From NCBI RefSeq assembly GCF_014712225.1, contig NZ_JACXBW010000012.1, forward strand, positions 1-64,000: 64,000 nt of DNA, in the 5' to 3' direction. The position numbers were made by a program, and so were the translations under genes. The notes under the pieces were generated by a model. The model saw only the letters and a program-made list of their open reading frames with translations, was not told the origin of the DNA and ran no database searches. This document shows positions 53,547-61,326 of the stretch, piece after piece; the stretch's first letter is position 1; the number at the start of each line of letters is the position of its first letter. Source of the stretch: Pseudarthrobacter sulfonivorans (GTDB lineage: Bacteria > Actinomycetota > Actinomycetes > Actinomycetales > Micrococcaceae).

Positions 53547-55136
53547 ATGGCATTAAGCAGCACCCCGACCGCCGACACCGGCACAAGCCCAGCGTGGAAT
53601 CCCCGGCTGGCGCTGTTGGTTGCCGCCACGTTCTTTATGGAATTCCTCGATGGCACCATCCTCACCACGGCCATCCCCAACATCGCCAGCGACTTCGGCG
53701 TGCCCGCCGCCGACGTGAACATCACCATGACCGCTTACCTTATGACCGTGGCGATGGGGATCCCCTTGAGCGGTTGGCTGGCCGAACGGGTGGGTGCCCG
53801 GAAGGTCTTCTGCCTGGCGATCACCCTCTTCACCCTCGCGTCCCTGGCCTGCGCGATCAGTCCTGACCTGACCGTGTTGACGATCAGCCGGGTCGTGCAG
53901 GGCGCCGGCGGGGCCATGATGGTTCCGGTGGGCACGCTCCTGGTGCTTCGAGGCACCCCCAAATCGGAACTGCTGCGGGCGACGGCCTTCCTGGTGTGGC
54001 CGGCACTGCTGGCGCCGGTGCTCGCTCCGCTCGTGGGCGGCGCCCTGACCACGTATCTCTCCTGGCACTGGATCTTCCTCATCAACCTGCCGCTGGGGGC
54101 AGCCGCCTTCATCACGGCGCTGAAGATTGTTCCGTCCGTTTCCGGCGATCCACACCGCAGGCTGGACTGGCTGGGGCTGGTCCTGACCACCGCGGGAGTG
54201 GGAGCCCTGGTCGTTGGCTTGGAGCTGGCAACGGCCCATCCCGACGGGCCGTGGGCCACAATCTCCGCTGTGGCCGGGCTGGCTGCCCTCGCGTGCGCGG
54301 TGCTGTGGATGCGAAGAGCCAAACACCCGCTCTTTGATCTGTCGGTATTCCGCACCCGGACTTTTCGGGCGATGGCCACCGGCGGGTTTGTTTACCGCCT
54401 CACCATCAGCTCCGTGCCTTTCCTGCTGCCGCTGATGTTCCAGACCGGCTTCGGCTGGTCACCGCTGCATGCAGGGATCATGGTGGCCGCCGTGTTCATC
54501 GGCAATATCGGCATCAAACCGGCCACCACGCCGCTGATCCGGCGTTTTGGTTTCCGGGCCATGCTGGTCCTGGGCTCCCTGGCGTCCGCCGTGACCTTCG
54601 CGCTGTGCGCCCTGCTCACCCCGGACACCCCACAGGCCCTGATCTTCGCCCTGCTGGTCTGCAGCGGGGCTTTCCGCTCCATCGGCTTCTCTGCGTACGC
54701 CTCGGTGCAGTATGCGGACATCGTGCCCGCCCAGCTCACGTCCGCCAACTCGGTGTCCGCGACGCTGGTTCAGCTGGCCGCCGGCTCCGGCATCGCTGTT
54801 GGCGCGCTGCTAATCCGCGTCTTTGACGGTGGAACGCTCTTTGACGCGGACGCGGACGCGGCCGGCCCGTTCCGTGGTGCGTTCCTGACCATGGCGGTCC
54901 TCATGCTTTTCAGCACCGCGGACAGCCTGTCCTTGCACCGGCACGCCGGTGCAGAAGTAAGCCGTCCCGCGGGCGCAGAGGCCAGCGGTCCCGCCGGCAC
55001 GGAAGTCAGCCGACCGGGCGGCCAGGAAGTCACCAGCCCGGAAATCAGCAGTCCGGCGGTCAGCCCGCCTGGCCCAGCACCAGCGGAAGGACAGCCCCTG
55101 CCCCGGCCTGGCGCAGGGCACGTCCGGCCACGGTAA
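53547..55136 (+). CDS. MFS multidrug exporter (DHA2/EmrB-QacA type)
   Basis: The 529-residue protein has about 14 membrane segments and DHA2 landmarks: helix 1 motif D1 FMEFLDGTILTTAIPNIASD, motif A between helices 2 and 3 (SGWLAERVGARKVF) and motif C-like VQGAGGAMMVPVGTLLVL in helix 4. It should export drugs or metabolites by proton antiport. ATG 53547 with GGTGGG is preferred; the frame is open upstream through the tRNA. The last 50 residues are a low-complexity tail of about ten-residue units (AGAEVSRP, AGAEASGP, AGTEVSRP, GGQEVTSP). Its final 77 bp overlap the 3' end of the convergent recQ-like gene. Confidence 0.88.
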   Translation: MALSSTPTADTGTSPAWNPRLALLVAATFFMEFLDGTILTTAIPNIASDFGVPAADVNITMTAYLMTVAMGIPLSGWLAERVGARKVFCLAITLFTLASLACAISPDLTVLTISRVVQGAGGAMMVPVGTLLVLRGTPKSELLRATAFLVWPALLAPVLAPLVGGALTTYLSWHWIFLINLPLGAAAFITALKIVPSVSGDPHRRLDWLGLVLTTAGVGALVVGLELATAHPDGPWATISAVAGLAALACAVLWMRRAKHPLFDLSVFRTRTFRAMATGGFVYRLTISSVPFLLPLMFQTGFGWSPLHAGIMVAAVFIGNIGIKPATTPLIRRFGFRAMLVLGSLASAVTFALCALLTPDTPQALIFALLVCSGAFRSIGFSAYASVQYADIVPAQLTSANSVSATLVQLAAGSGIAVGALLIRVFDGGTLFDADADAAGPFRGAFLTMAVLMLFSTADSLSLHRHAGAEVSRPAGAEASGPAGTEVSRPGGQEVTSPEISSPAVSPPGPAPAEGQPLPRPGAGHVRPR

Positions 55137-57240
55137 GGCTCCACCGGCTGTCCACCAGATCGTCGATCAGCATCACGCCCTGTCCACGCAATGAAGCCAT
55201 GGCAGCCTCCAGCTCGGGCCCCACCACCAGCCGGTCCCAGACCCCCGCCAACCGGTAGGCACTATTGCCGCCCCGGCTTCCCGTCGGTCCGCCGTGGCCA
55301 AGGGACAGTTCGCCAAGGTAGGGCATCCGGCCGATTTCCGAGATCCCCTGCGCCAGGGACCGGACCAGTTCGGGCTTGCCACGGGAGGGCATGCTGACAA
55401 TAGCGGCCGGCCTTCCCGCACCGCTCCAGCCCGGGTTGCGGCTATCGCCGGTTGCCCATTCGCGCAGGACCTGGACACAGGCCTGGAGCATGGCTGGTTC
55501 CACCGGACGGTCCGCGGCCCCGGCGGCGAAAAGTTCCCGCAGCGCACCGCCCCAACCCAGGTCAGTCAGCCTCGCCAGGATGCGGCCGTTGGCCATTCCT
55601 TCGTCCGCCTTGATCTTGCCCTTGACGGGTACGCCCAGGCGGTCCATGCCGCTGGGCCACTGCAGCCGCGCCTCCAGGACGCCGCCGGCCCGGCTCAGGG
55701 TCTGGCCCGCGGCTGCCGTAGCATCGGCGGCAATATCCGCCGGGAACCAGCGGCCCGCGCAGTTGTCGCACCGCCCGCAGGCGTGCGCCGTCTCGTCGTC
55801 AAGGACCGACGTGATGTACTCCATCCGGCACCCTGCAGTGTCCTGGTAAATCACCATGGAGTCCTGCTCATCCACCCGGGCCTCCGCGATCCGGCTGTAG
55901 CGCTCAGCGTCATAGACCCAAGGCATGCCCGTGGAACGCCATCCGCCCCCGACGCGTTCCACCGCACCGTCCACGGCCAACACCTTCAGCAGCAGCTCCA
56001 GCGGTGTGCGGCGGAGGTCAACGCGGGCCTCCAAGGCAACCGTGGACACGGCAGAGCCGGCCTCGGCCAGGGCGCTCAGCACGGCCGTGGCCTTCTCCTC
56101 TGACGGCATGGACGCGGTGGCAAAGTACTGCCAGATATCGCGGTCTTCGGAGCCGGGCAGCAAGAGCACGTCGGCGTTCGCCGCGCCACGGCCTGCACGG
56201 CCCACCTGCTGGTAATAGGCCACCGGAGATGACGGCGCGCCAAGGTGCACCACGAAGCCAAGGTCCGGCTTGTCGAAGCCCATGCCGAGCGCCGACGTGG
56301 CCACAAGCGCTTTGACCTGGTTGTCCTTAAGCAGCTGCTCGGCACGTTCCCGGTCCGCAGGATCGGTCCTGCCGGTGTAAGCCTGAACTTCGTGCCCTGC
56401 CTCAGCGAGCAGCCGCGCGGTGTCCTCCGCGGCTGAAACGGTCAGCGTGTAGATGATCCCGCTGCCCGGAAGATCGCCGAGGTGCGTCAAAAGCCAGCCC
56501 AGGCGTTGACGCGAGTCCGGGAGGGCGAGGACCCCCAACCGCAGGGAATCGCGGCCCAGGGTGCCCCGGATGGTCAGGACGCCGGCCCCGAGCTGTTCCT
56601 CGATATCGTGAACCACGCGCGAGTTTGCCGTGGCAGTGGTGGCCAGGACGGGAACCGAGTCCGGCAGCTTCGTGATCAGGTCCGCGATACGCCGGTAATC
56701 CGGGCGGAAATCGTGGCCCCAGTCCGAAATACAGTGGGCCTCGTCAATGACCAGCAGGCCAGTGCGCCGGATGAGCTCCGGCAGTTGGTTCTCACGGAAG
56801 GACGGGTTCGTGAGCCTTTCCGGCGATACCAGCAGGACGTCCACTTCGTCCGCGGCAAGCTGTTCCCGCACGGTGTCCCATTCCAGCTGGTTCGCCGAGT
56901 TGATGGCCACGGCGCGCACACCGGCGCGGGCGGCGGCGGCCACCTGGTCCCGCATCAGGGCAAGCAACGGCGAAACGATCAACGTTGGCCCGGCGCCGCG
57001 GCGCCGGAGCAGCAGTGACGCCACGAAGTACACAGCCGATTTTCCCCAACCGGTGCGCTGGACCACCAAGGCCCGCCGGCCGCCGTCGACCAGTGCCTCA
57101 ATCGCTTCAAACTGGCCGTCGTGGAATGCCGCTTCCGGATGCCCCACGAGTTCCCGGAGAACTTCCAGTGCCTGGATCTTTGTGGCGGACGGCGAATCGG
57201 GGGAAGCGGAAAGAAGGGCGGCGTTCTGGGTATCGACCAT
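55060..57240 (-). CDS. recQ: RecQ-type ATP-dependent DNA helicase
   Basis: The 726-residue SF2 helicase has motif I VQRTGWGKSAVYFVASLL, motif II VIDEAHCISDWGHDFRPDY (the DEAH box and RecQ loop), motif III LATTATAN, motif V ALGMGFDKPDLGFVVHLG and motif VI YYQQVGRAGRG. A Cys cluster CGRCDNC forms part of the RecQ zinc-binding domain. A longer C-terminal region (about 560-726) replaces the usual HRDC domain. It unwinds DNA 3' to 5' in repair. ATG 57240 (MVDTQNAALL) is preferred over the start at 57291. It ends inside the MFS gene on the other strand. Confidence 0.9.
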   Translation of the reverse strand: MVDTQNAALLSASPDSPSATKIQALEVLRELVGHPEAAFHDGQFEAIEALVDGGRRALVVQRTGWGKSAVYFVASLLLRRRGAGPTLIVSPLLALMRDQVAAAARAGVRAVAINSANQLEWDTVREQLAADEVDVLLVSPERLTNPSFRENQLPELIRRTGLLVIDEAHCISDWGHDFRPDYRRIADLITKLPDSVPVLATTATANSRVVHDIEEQLGAGVLTIRGTLGRDSLRLGVLALPDSRQRLGWLLTHLGDLPGSGIIYTLTVSAAEDTARLLAEAGHEVQAYTGRTDPADRERAEQLLKDNQVKALVATSALGMGFDKPDLGFVVHLGAPSSPVAYYQQVGRAGRGAANADVLLLPGSEDRDIWQYFATASMPSEEKATAVLSALAEAGSAVSTVALEARVDLRRTPLELLLKVLAVDGAVERVGGGWRSTGMPWVYDAERYSRIAEARVDEQDSMVIYQDTAGCRMEYITSVLDDETAHACGRCDNCAGRWFPADIAADATAAAGQTLSRAGGVLEARLQWPSGMDRLGVPVKGKIKADEGMANGRILARLTDLGWGGALRELFAAGAADRPVEPAMLQACVQVLREWATGDSRNPGWSGAGRPAAIVSMPSRGKPELVRSLAQGISEIGRMPYLGELSLGHGGPTGSRGGNSAYRLAGVWDRLVVGPELEAAMASLRGQGVMLIDDLVDSRWSLTVAGRALRQAGAGAVLPLVLGQAG

Positions 57241-57401
57241 TGATTCAGTATCCCAGCCCCCACCGACACCCGGATCCCCCGAGCTCCCCATGTGGACAAC
57301 CCCACATGTCCGGACACAACGGTTGGGAGCCCCCGGTCACATGGCCCGGCGCCCACTCCCCCTCAACAGGCACCCCCGCACTTCCACGTAAGATAAGACC
57401 C

Positions 57402-58820
57402 GTGACTAGCGAACAGACAAAGACTTTTGACCTCTCGGCATCCTTCAAGGCCTACGACGTCCGGGGAATCGTGGGCGATTCCATCACCGCCGAAATCGTC
57501 GAAGCCGTAGGTGCCGCGTTCGTCGATGTCCTGGAACTTGAGGGACAGACCGTCCTGGTGGGCGGCGACATGCGCCCCTCCTCCCCCGAGTTCGCCAAAG
57601 CTTTCGCCGACGGCGCCGCCACCCGCGGCGCCAACGTTCAGCTCCTTGACCTCATCTCCACCGACGAGCTCTACTACGCCTGCGGCTCGCTGAACGCCGC
57701 CGGTGCCACGTTCACGGCCAGCCACAACCCGGCCGAGTACAACGGCATTAAGATGTCCAAGGCCGGAGCCCAGCCCATCTCCTCCGAATCGGGACTCAAG
57801 GAGATCCAGGCACTCGCCGAGGAGTACCTGAACACCCGCCACATCCCGGCCGCCGCCACGCGCGGCCAGATCGGCGTGCACGACGTCCTGAAGGGCTACT
57901 CGGAGTATCTCCGCGGCCTGGTGGACCTGTCCGGCTCCCGTCCGCTCAAGGTTGTAGTGGATGCAGGCAACGGCATGGCCGGCCTCACCACCCCCGCCGT
58001 CCTGGGCGATGCCCTCCTGCCGAAGCTGCCGTTCGACATCATTCCCCTCTACTTTGAGCTGGACGGTTCGTTCCCCAACCACCCGGCGAACCCCCTGGAG
58101 CCGGAGAACCTTCGCGACCTGCAGGCCGCCGTCGTCAAACACGGCGCCGATATCGGCCTGGCCTTCGACGGCGACGCCGACCGCTGCTTCGTCATCGACG
58201 AAAAGGGCGAGCCCGTCTCGCCGTCGGCCATCACGGGCATGGTGGCCCGCCGCGAAATCGCCCGCGCCCAGGCACAGGGCGAGGCAACACCCACCATCAT
58301 CCACAACCTGCTCACCTCCCGTGCGGTCCCCGAACTGGTGGAGCACGACGGCGGACGCGCCGTCCGCACCCGCGTAGGCCACTCCTTCATCAAGGCAGTC
58401 ATGGCCGAGGAAGGTGCCGTCTTCGGCGGTGAGCACTCCGCGCACTTCTACTTCCGCGACTTCTGGAACGCAGACACCGGAATGCTCGCGGCGATGCACG
58501 TCCTTGCAGCCCTCGGCGAGCAGGACGGCCCGCTGTCAGAGCTTGGCCGTGAGTACGAGCCCTACGTCTCCTCCGGTGAGATCAACTCCGAAATCGAGGA
58601 CAAGGCGGGAGCCGTGGACCGGGTCAAGGCAGACTTTGCTGCTGAGGACATCATCGTGGACACCATGGACGGAAGCACGTTCACGGCCAATGACGGAAGC
58701 TACTGGTTCAACCTGCGCCCGTCCAACACTGAGCCGTTCCTCCGGCTCAACGTGGAGGCCACGGACCGGCAGCTGATGGAACGCGTGCGGGACCGGGTGC
58801 TGGCCAATGTCCGGCGCTAA
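57402..58820 (+). CDS. manB: phosphomannomutase/phosphoglucomutase
   Basis: The 472-residue alpha-D-phosphohexomutase has the opening FDLSASFKAYDVRGIVGDSI, the phospho-Ser loop TFTASHNPAEYNGIKM, the metal loop LAFDGDADRCFVID, the sugar-binding loop GGEHSAHFYFRDF and the phosphate loop RPSNTEPFLRLNVE. It interconverts mannose-6-P and mannose-1-P (GDP-mannose supply) and often glucose phosphates. The start is GTG 57402. A -10-like TAAGAT lies 8 bp before it and no Shine-Dalgarno is seen, so the mRNA is probably leaderless. The frame is open back to 56985 only as antisense to the helicase gene. Confidence 0.93.
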   Translation: MTSEQTKTFDLSASFKAYDVRGIVGDSITAEIVEAVGAAFVDVLELEGQTVLVGGDMRPSSPEFAKAFADGAATRGANVQLLDLISTDELYYACGSLNAAGATFTASHNPAEYNGIKMSKAGAQPISSESGLKEIQALAEEYLNTRHIPAAATRGQIGVHDVLKGYSEYLRGLVDLSGSRPLKVVVDAGNGMAGLTTPAVLGDALLPKLPFDIIPLYFELDGSFPNHPANPLEPENLRDLQAAVVKHGADIGLAFDGDADRCFVIDEKGEPVSPSAITGMVARREIARAQAQGEATPTIIHNLLTSRAVPELVEHDGGRAVRTRVGHSFIKAVMAEEGAVFGGEHSAHFYFRDFWNADTGMLAAMHVLAALGEQDGPLSELGREYEPYVSSGEINSEIEDKAGAVDRVKADFAAEDIIVDTMDGSTFTANDGSYWFNLRPSNTEPFLRLNVEATDRQLMERVRDRVLANVRR

Positions 58821-59313
58821 ACCCCAGGCGCCCCACGAAGCCGCGGGCGGCCAGGTGGCGCCGTCTTGGCGGGATTCCGTTCCGGAGGCCAGCGCCGCGG
58901 ATCTTGAGAACCTGATGGGCACTGGACTTGGCGCCGCCCAGGAACAGCTCCAGCGCAACGGCGGGTTCCTGCCGTTCGCGCTGGTGGTGGCGAACGACGG
59001 CGAGGTCCGGCTCATGGCCGTTACGCCGGCGGATGCCGCGGAAGGCTCCGACGGCGACTTCGACGCCGACGCGATGATCAGCGACCTCACTGAACTGCTG
59101 CGCCAAAACCGGGCCGATTTTCGGGCCGCAGCCGTGGTCTGCGACATCACGCTGGTCGAGGATCATTCGGATGCCATCCATGTGGCCGCGGAGCACCGGG
59201 ACGGGTCGGTCTTCGCCGCTGTCCTCCCGTACGCCGCCAACACGGCCAGCCGCGAGTGGGACTTTGGCCAGCTCGCCGCCGACACCAACGAGCCCGCAAT
59301 CTGGGTGGACTAG
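58807..59313 (+). CDS. conserved hypothetical protein downstream of phosphomannomutase
   Basis: The 168-residue acidic protein (core FALVVANDGEVRLMAVTPAD and VVCDITLVEDHSDAIHVAAEHRDG) looks like a small alpha/beta domain. I do not recognise the family. ATG 58807 overlaps the manB end by 14 bp, so it is translationally coupled and probably co-transcribed. No signal peptide or membrane segment. Confidence 0.75.
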   Translation: MSGAKPQAPHEAAGGQVAPSWRDSVPEASAADLENLMGTGLGAAQEQLQRNGGFLPFALVVANDGEVRLMAVTPADAAEGSDGDFDADAMISDLTELLRQNRADFRAAAVVCDITLVEDHSDAIHVAAEHRDGSVFAAVLPYAANTASREWDFGQLAADTNEPAIWVD

Positions 59314-59329
59314 ACCGCGGTCGATGGTC

Positions 59330-59803
59330 ATGAAAATCAATGCCTTTGCCGACGTCAGCCTCCGTGCCCTGATGGTCCTGGCAGCCGCCCCGGAGGCCAC
59401 CCTCCTCACCACGCAGAACATTGCCGACGCTGTGGCCACGCCGTACAACCACGTTAGCAAGGCCATGGCCAAGCTGCGGGCCCTTGGCCTGATCGACGTG
59501 GAACGGGGCAGGAGCGGCGGTTCCCGGCTCAGCCCGGCCGGCCGCCTTGCCACCGTGGGCGGGGTCCTGCGGGCGCTGAACACCCGCACCGACGCCGCCG
59601 ACTGCGTGGCCCCCAGCGGCGACTGCCCGCTGATTAATGGATGCAGGCTCCGCGCCGCCCTGGCCCGCGCCCGGGAGGCGTTTTACCGGGAGCTGGACTC
59701 AGTGGTCATTTCTGAGCTGCCCGGATCCACGCAGATGGCTCCCGTCTTCCAGATGATCGGCCTGCGCCCCGGTCTCAAAACCGAGGTCGTACCGGCGCTG
59801 TAG
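59330..59803 (+). CDS. nsrR: Rrf2-family nitric-oxide-responsive repressor
   Basis: The 157-residue protein has an Rrf2 winged helix (MKINAFADVSLRALMVLAAA, then TTQNIADAVATPYNHVSKAMAKL) and three conserved cysteines, C92, C99 and C105 (DCVAPSGDCPLINGC), that bind an iron-sulfur cluster in NsrR. NO destroys the cluster and releases target promoters. It lies directly upstream of hmp, the classic target, with an NsrR-like palindrome between them. ATG 59330 (or 59324) lacks a clear Shine-Dalgarno. It may share a transcript with the preceding gene, 16 bp upstream. Confidence 0.9.
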   Translation: MKINAFADVSLRALMVLAAAPEATLLTTQNIADAVATPYNHVSKAMAKLRALGLIDVERGRSGGSRLSPAGRLATVGGVLRALNTRTDAADCVAPSGDCPLINGCRLRAALARAREAFYRELDSVVISELPGSTQMAPVFQMIGLRPGLKTEVVPAL

Positions 59804-59877
59804 CCCGGTCCACCCTCGCAAGTCCAGGGACCTCTCCCGACGCAAACCGGCTCATGACGCCCCGATTTGATTCACAT

Positions 59878-59894
59878 TTCTACAGGGTGTAGAA
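59878..59894. promoter_or_regulatory. second palindrome upstream of hmp
   Basis: TTCTAC-AGGGT-GTAGAA is a perfect 6-5-6 inverted repeat, 19 bp before the NsrR-like site. Its sequence does not match NsrR and may be an operator for another regulator. Confidence 0.45.
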
Positions 59895-59912
59895 CTTGAG
59901 GTATCAATACAG

Positions 59913-59925
59913 GCATTTCAAATGC
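59913..59925. promoter_or_regulatory. NsrR-like operator of hmp
   Basis: The perfect palindrome GCATTT-C-AAATGC matches the core of known NsrR sites (ATGCATTTnAAATGCAT). It ends 4 bp before a -10-like TATTAT (59929-59934) and 51 bp before the hmp start. It sits just downstream of the nsrR gene. Confidence 0.75.
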
Positions 59926-59976
59926 ACGTATTATCCGACCGGACGAAGCCCCCGGTCACCTACCTCAGGAGTACAT

Positions 59977-61137
59977 ATGCTCTCGGACAAAGCCCGCCCC
60001 GTCATTGAGGCCACCCTGCCGCTGGTCGGTTCGCGGATCGGCGCCATCACCCCCAAGTTTTATGCCCGCCTGTTCGCCGCCCACCCCGAACTGCTCGACG
60101 GCCTGTTCAGCCGCTCCAACCAGCGCTCGGGCGACCAGCAGCAGGCCCTAGCCGGAAGCATCGCCGCTTTCGCCACGCACCTGGTCAACAACCCCGGCAC
60201 CCTGCCGGAGACCGTACTCTCCCGCATCGCGCACCGCCACGCCTCCCTCGGCATCACAGAGCCCCAGTACCAGGTGGTCTACGAGCACCTCTTCGCCGCC
60301 ATTGGAGAGGACCTCGCGGAGGTCATCACGCCGGAAATCGCCGAGGCCTGGACCGAGGTGTACTGGCTGATGGCAGACGCCCTGATCAAGCTGGAAAAGG
60401 GACTCTACGCCGCGCAGGCTAACGGCAAAATGTGGGCTCCGTGGCGGGTAGCAGCCAAGGCTGTGGCCGGCGCCGGCTCCATGACCTTCACGCTCGAGCC
60501 TGCGGACGACACTCCCATCACCCCAGCACTGCCGGGCCAGTATGTCAGCGTCAAAGTGGCCCTGCCGGACGGCCTTCGGCAGGTGCGGCAGTATTCACTG
60601 TCCGGCGCGGCGGGCACCAGCCGCACCTTCACCACCAAGCTTGACGACGGCGGCGAGGTCTCCCCCGTGCTGCACAACAGCGTGGAGGTGGGCGACGTCC
60701 TGGATATCTCCAACCCCTACGGCGAGATCACTCTCAAAGAGGGCGACGGTCCGGTGGTCCTGGCCTCGGCCGGCATCGGCTGCACCCCCACTGCGTCCAT
60801 CCTGCGCTCCCTCGCCGAAGCGGGATCGGAGCGGCAGGTCCTGGTACTCCACGCGGAAAGCACCTTGGAAAGCTGGGCCCTGCGCGGCCAGATGACGGAC
60901 GACGTCGACCGCCTGGACGGCGCCGAGCTGCAGCTGTGGCTGGAGCAGCCGGTCGAGGGCACCAAGGAAGGCTTCATGTCCCTTCGCGAGGTGGATCTCC
61001 CGGCCGATGCCTCGCTGTACCTGTGCGGGCCGCTGCCGTTCATGAAGCACATCCGCAACGAAGCCATCAACGCGGGCATCCCGGCCACGTCCATCCACTA
61101 CGAGGTCTTCGGCCCGGACATCTGGCTCGCCAGCTAA
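59977..61137 (+). CDS. hmp: flavohemoprotein, nitric oxide dioxygenase
   Basis: Hmp oxidises NO to nitrate using O2 and NAD(P)H. The 386-residue protein has a globin domain (1-140, proximal heme His88 in IAHRHASLGI), an FAD domain with RQYSLSG and an NAD domain with LASAGIGCTPTASILRSL and the C-terminal HYEVFGPD. CAGGAG lies 6 bases before ATG 59977. Regulation by the adjacent NsrR is strongly suggested by the palindrome at 59913. Confidence 0.95.
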   Translation: MLSDKARPVIEATLPLVGSRIGAITPKFYARLFAAHPELLDGLFSRSNQRSGDQQQALAGSIAAFATHLVNNPGTLPETVLSRIAHRHASLGITEPQYQVVYEHLFAAIGEDLAEVITPEIAEAWTEVYWLMADALIKLEKGLYAAQANGKMWAPWRVAAKAVAGAGSMTFTLEPADDTPITPALPGQYVSVKVALPDGLRQVRQYSLSGAAGTSRTFTTKLDDGGEVSPVLHNSVEVGDVLDISNPYGEITLKEGDGPVVLASAGIGCTPTASILRSLAEAGSERQVLVLHAESTLESWALRGQMTDDVDRLDGAELQLWLEQPVEGTKEGFMSLREVDLPADASLYLCGPLPFMKHIRNEAINAGIPATSIHYEVFGPDIWLAS

Positions 61138-61157
61138 AAATCCATCGTCTGCTCCAT

Positions 61158-61189
61158 AACGGCCCTTTTGACGCCCCATAAGGGCCGTT
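61158..61189 (+). terminator. hairpin after hmp
   Basis: A 10-bp stem (AACGGCCCTT, 61158-61167, with AAGGGCCGTT, 61180-61189) lies 20 bp after the hmp stop. Confidence 0.65.
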
Positions 61190-61204
61190 GCGGAGCACTC
61201 GATG

Positions 61205-61262
61205 ACGGGCCCACGCCGGCAGGGTTCCCTGGCCGAGCTTGCGAGGTTAGGGGCCGGTGGGG
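61205..61262 (+). repeat. dispersed intergenic repeat, single forward copy
   Basis: It reads GGGCCCACGCCGGCAGG, then GTTCCCTGGCCGAGCTTGCG and AGGTTAGGGGCCGGTGGGG, matching 24541-24600 and the reverse of 48681-48743. It lies between convergent hmp and pckG, flanked by two hairpins. Confidence 0.85.
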
Positions 61263-61263
61263 A

Positions 61264-61313
61264 ACGACGGCGGCCCCGCACCTTTGTTGAAAAAGGTGCG
61301 GGGCCGCCGTCGT
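61264..61313. terminator. large terminator hairpin of pckG
   Basis: A perfect 21-bp stem (61264-61284 with 61293-61313, arm ACGACGGCGGCCCCGCACCTT) and an 8-nt loop lie 13 bp after the pckG stop. Confidence 0.75.
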
Positions 61314-61326
61314 ACTTGTGGGTGTG

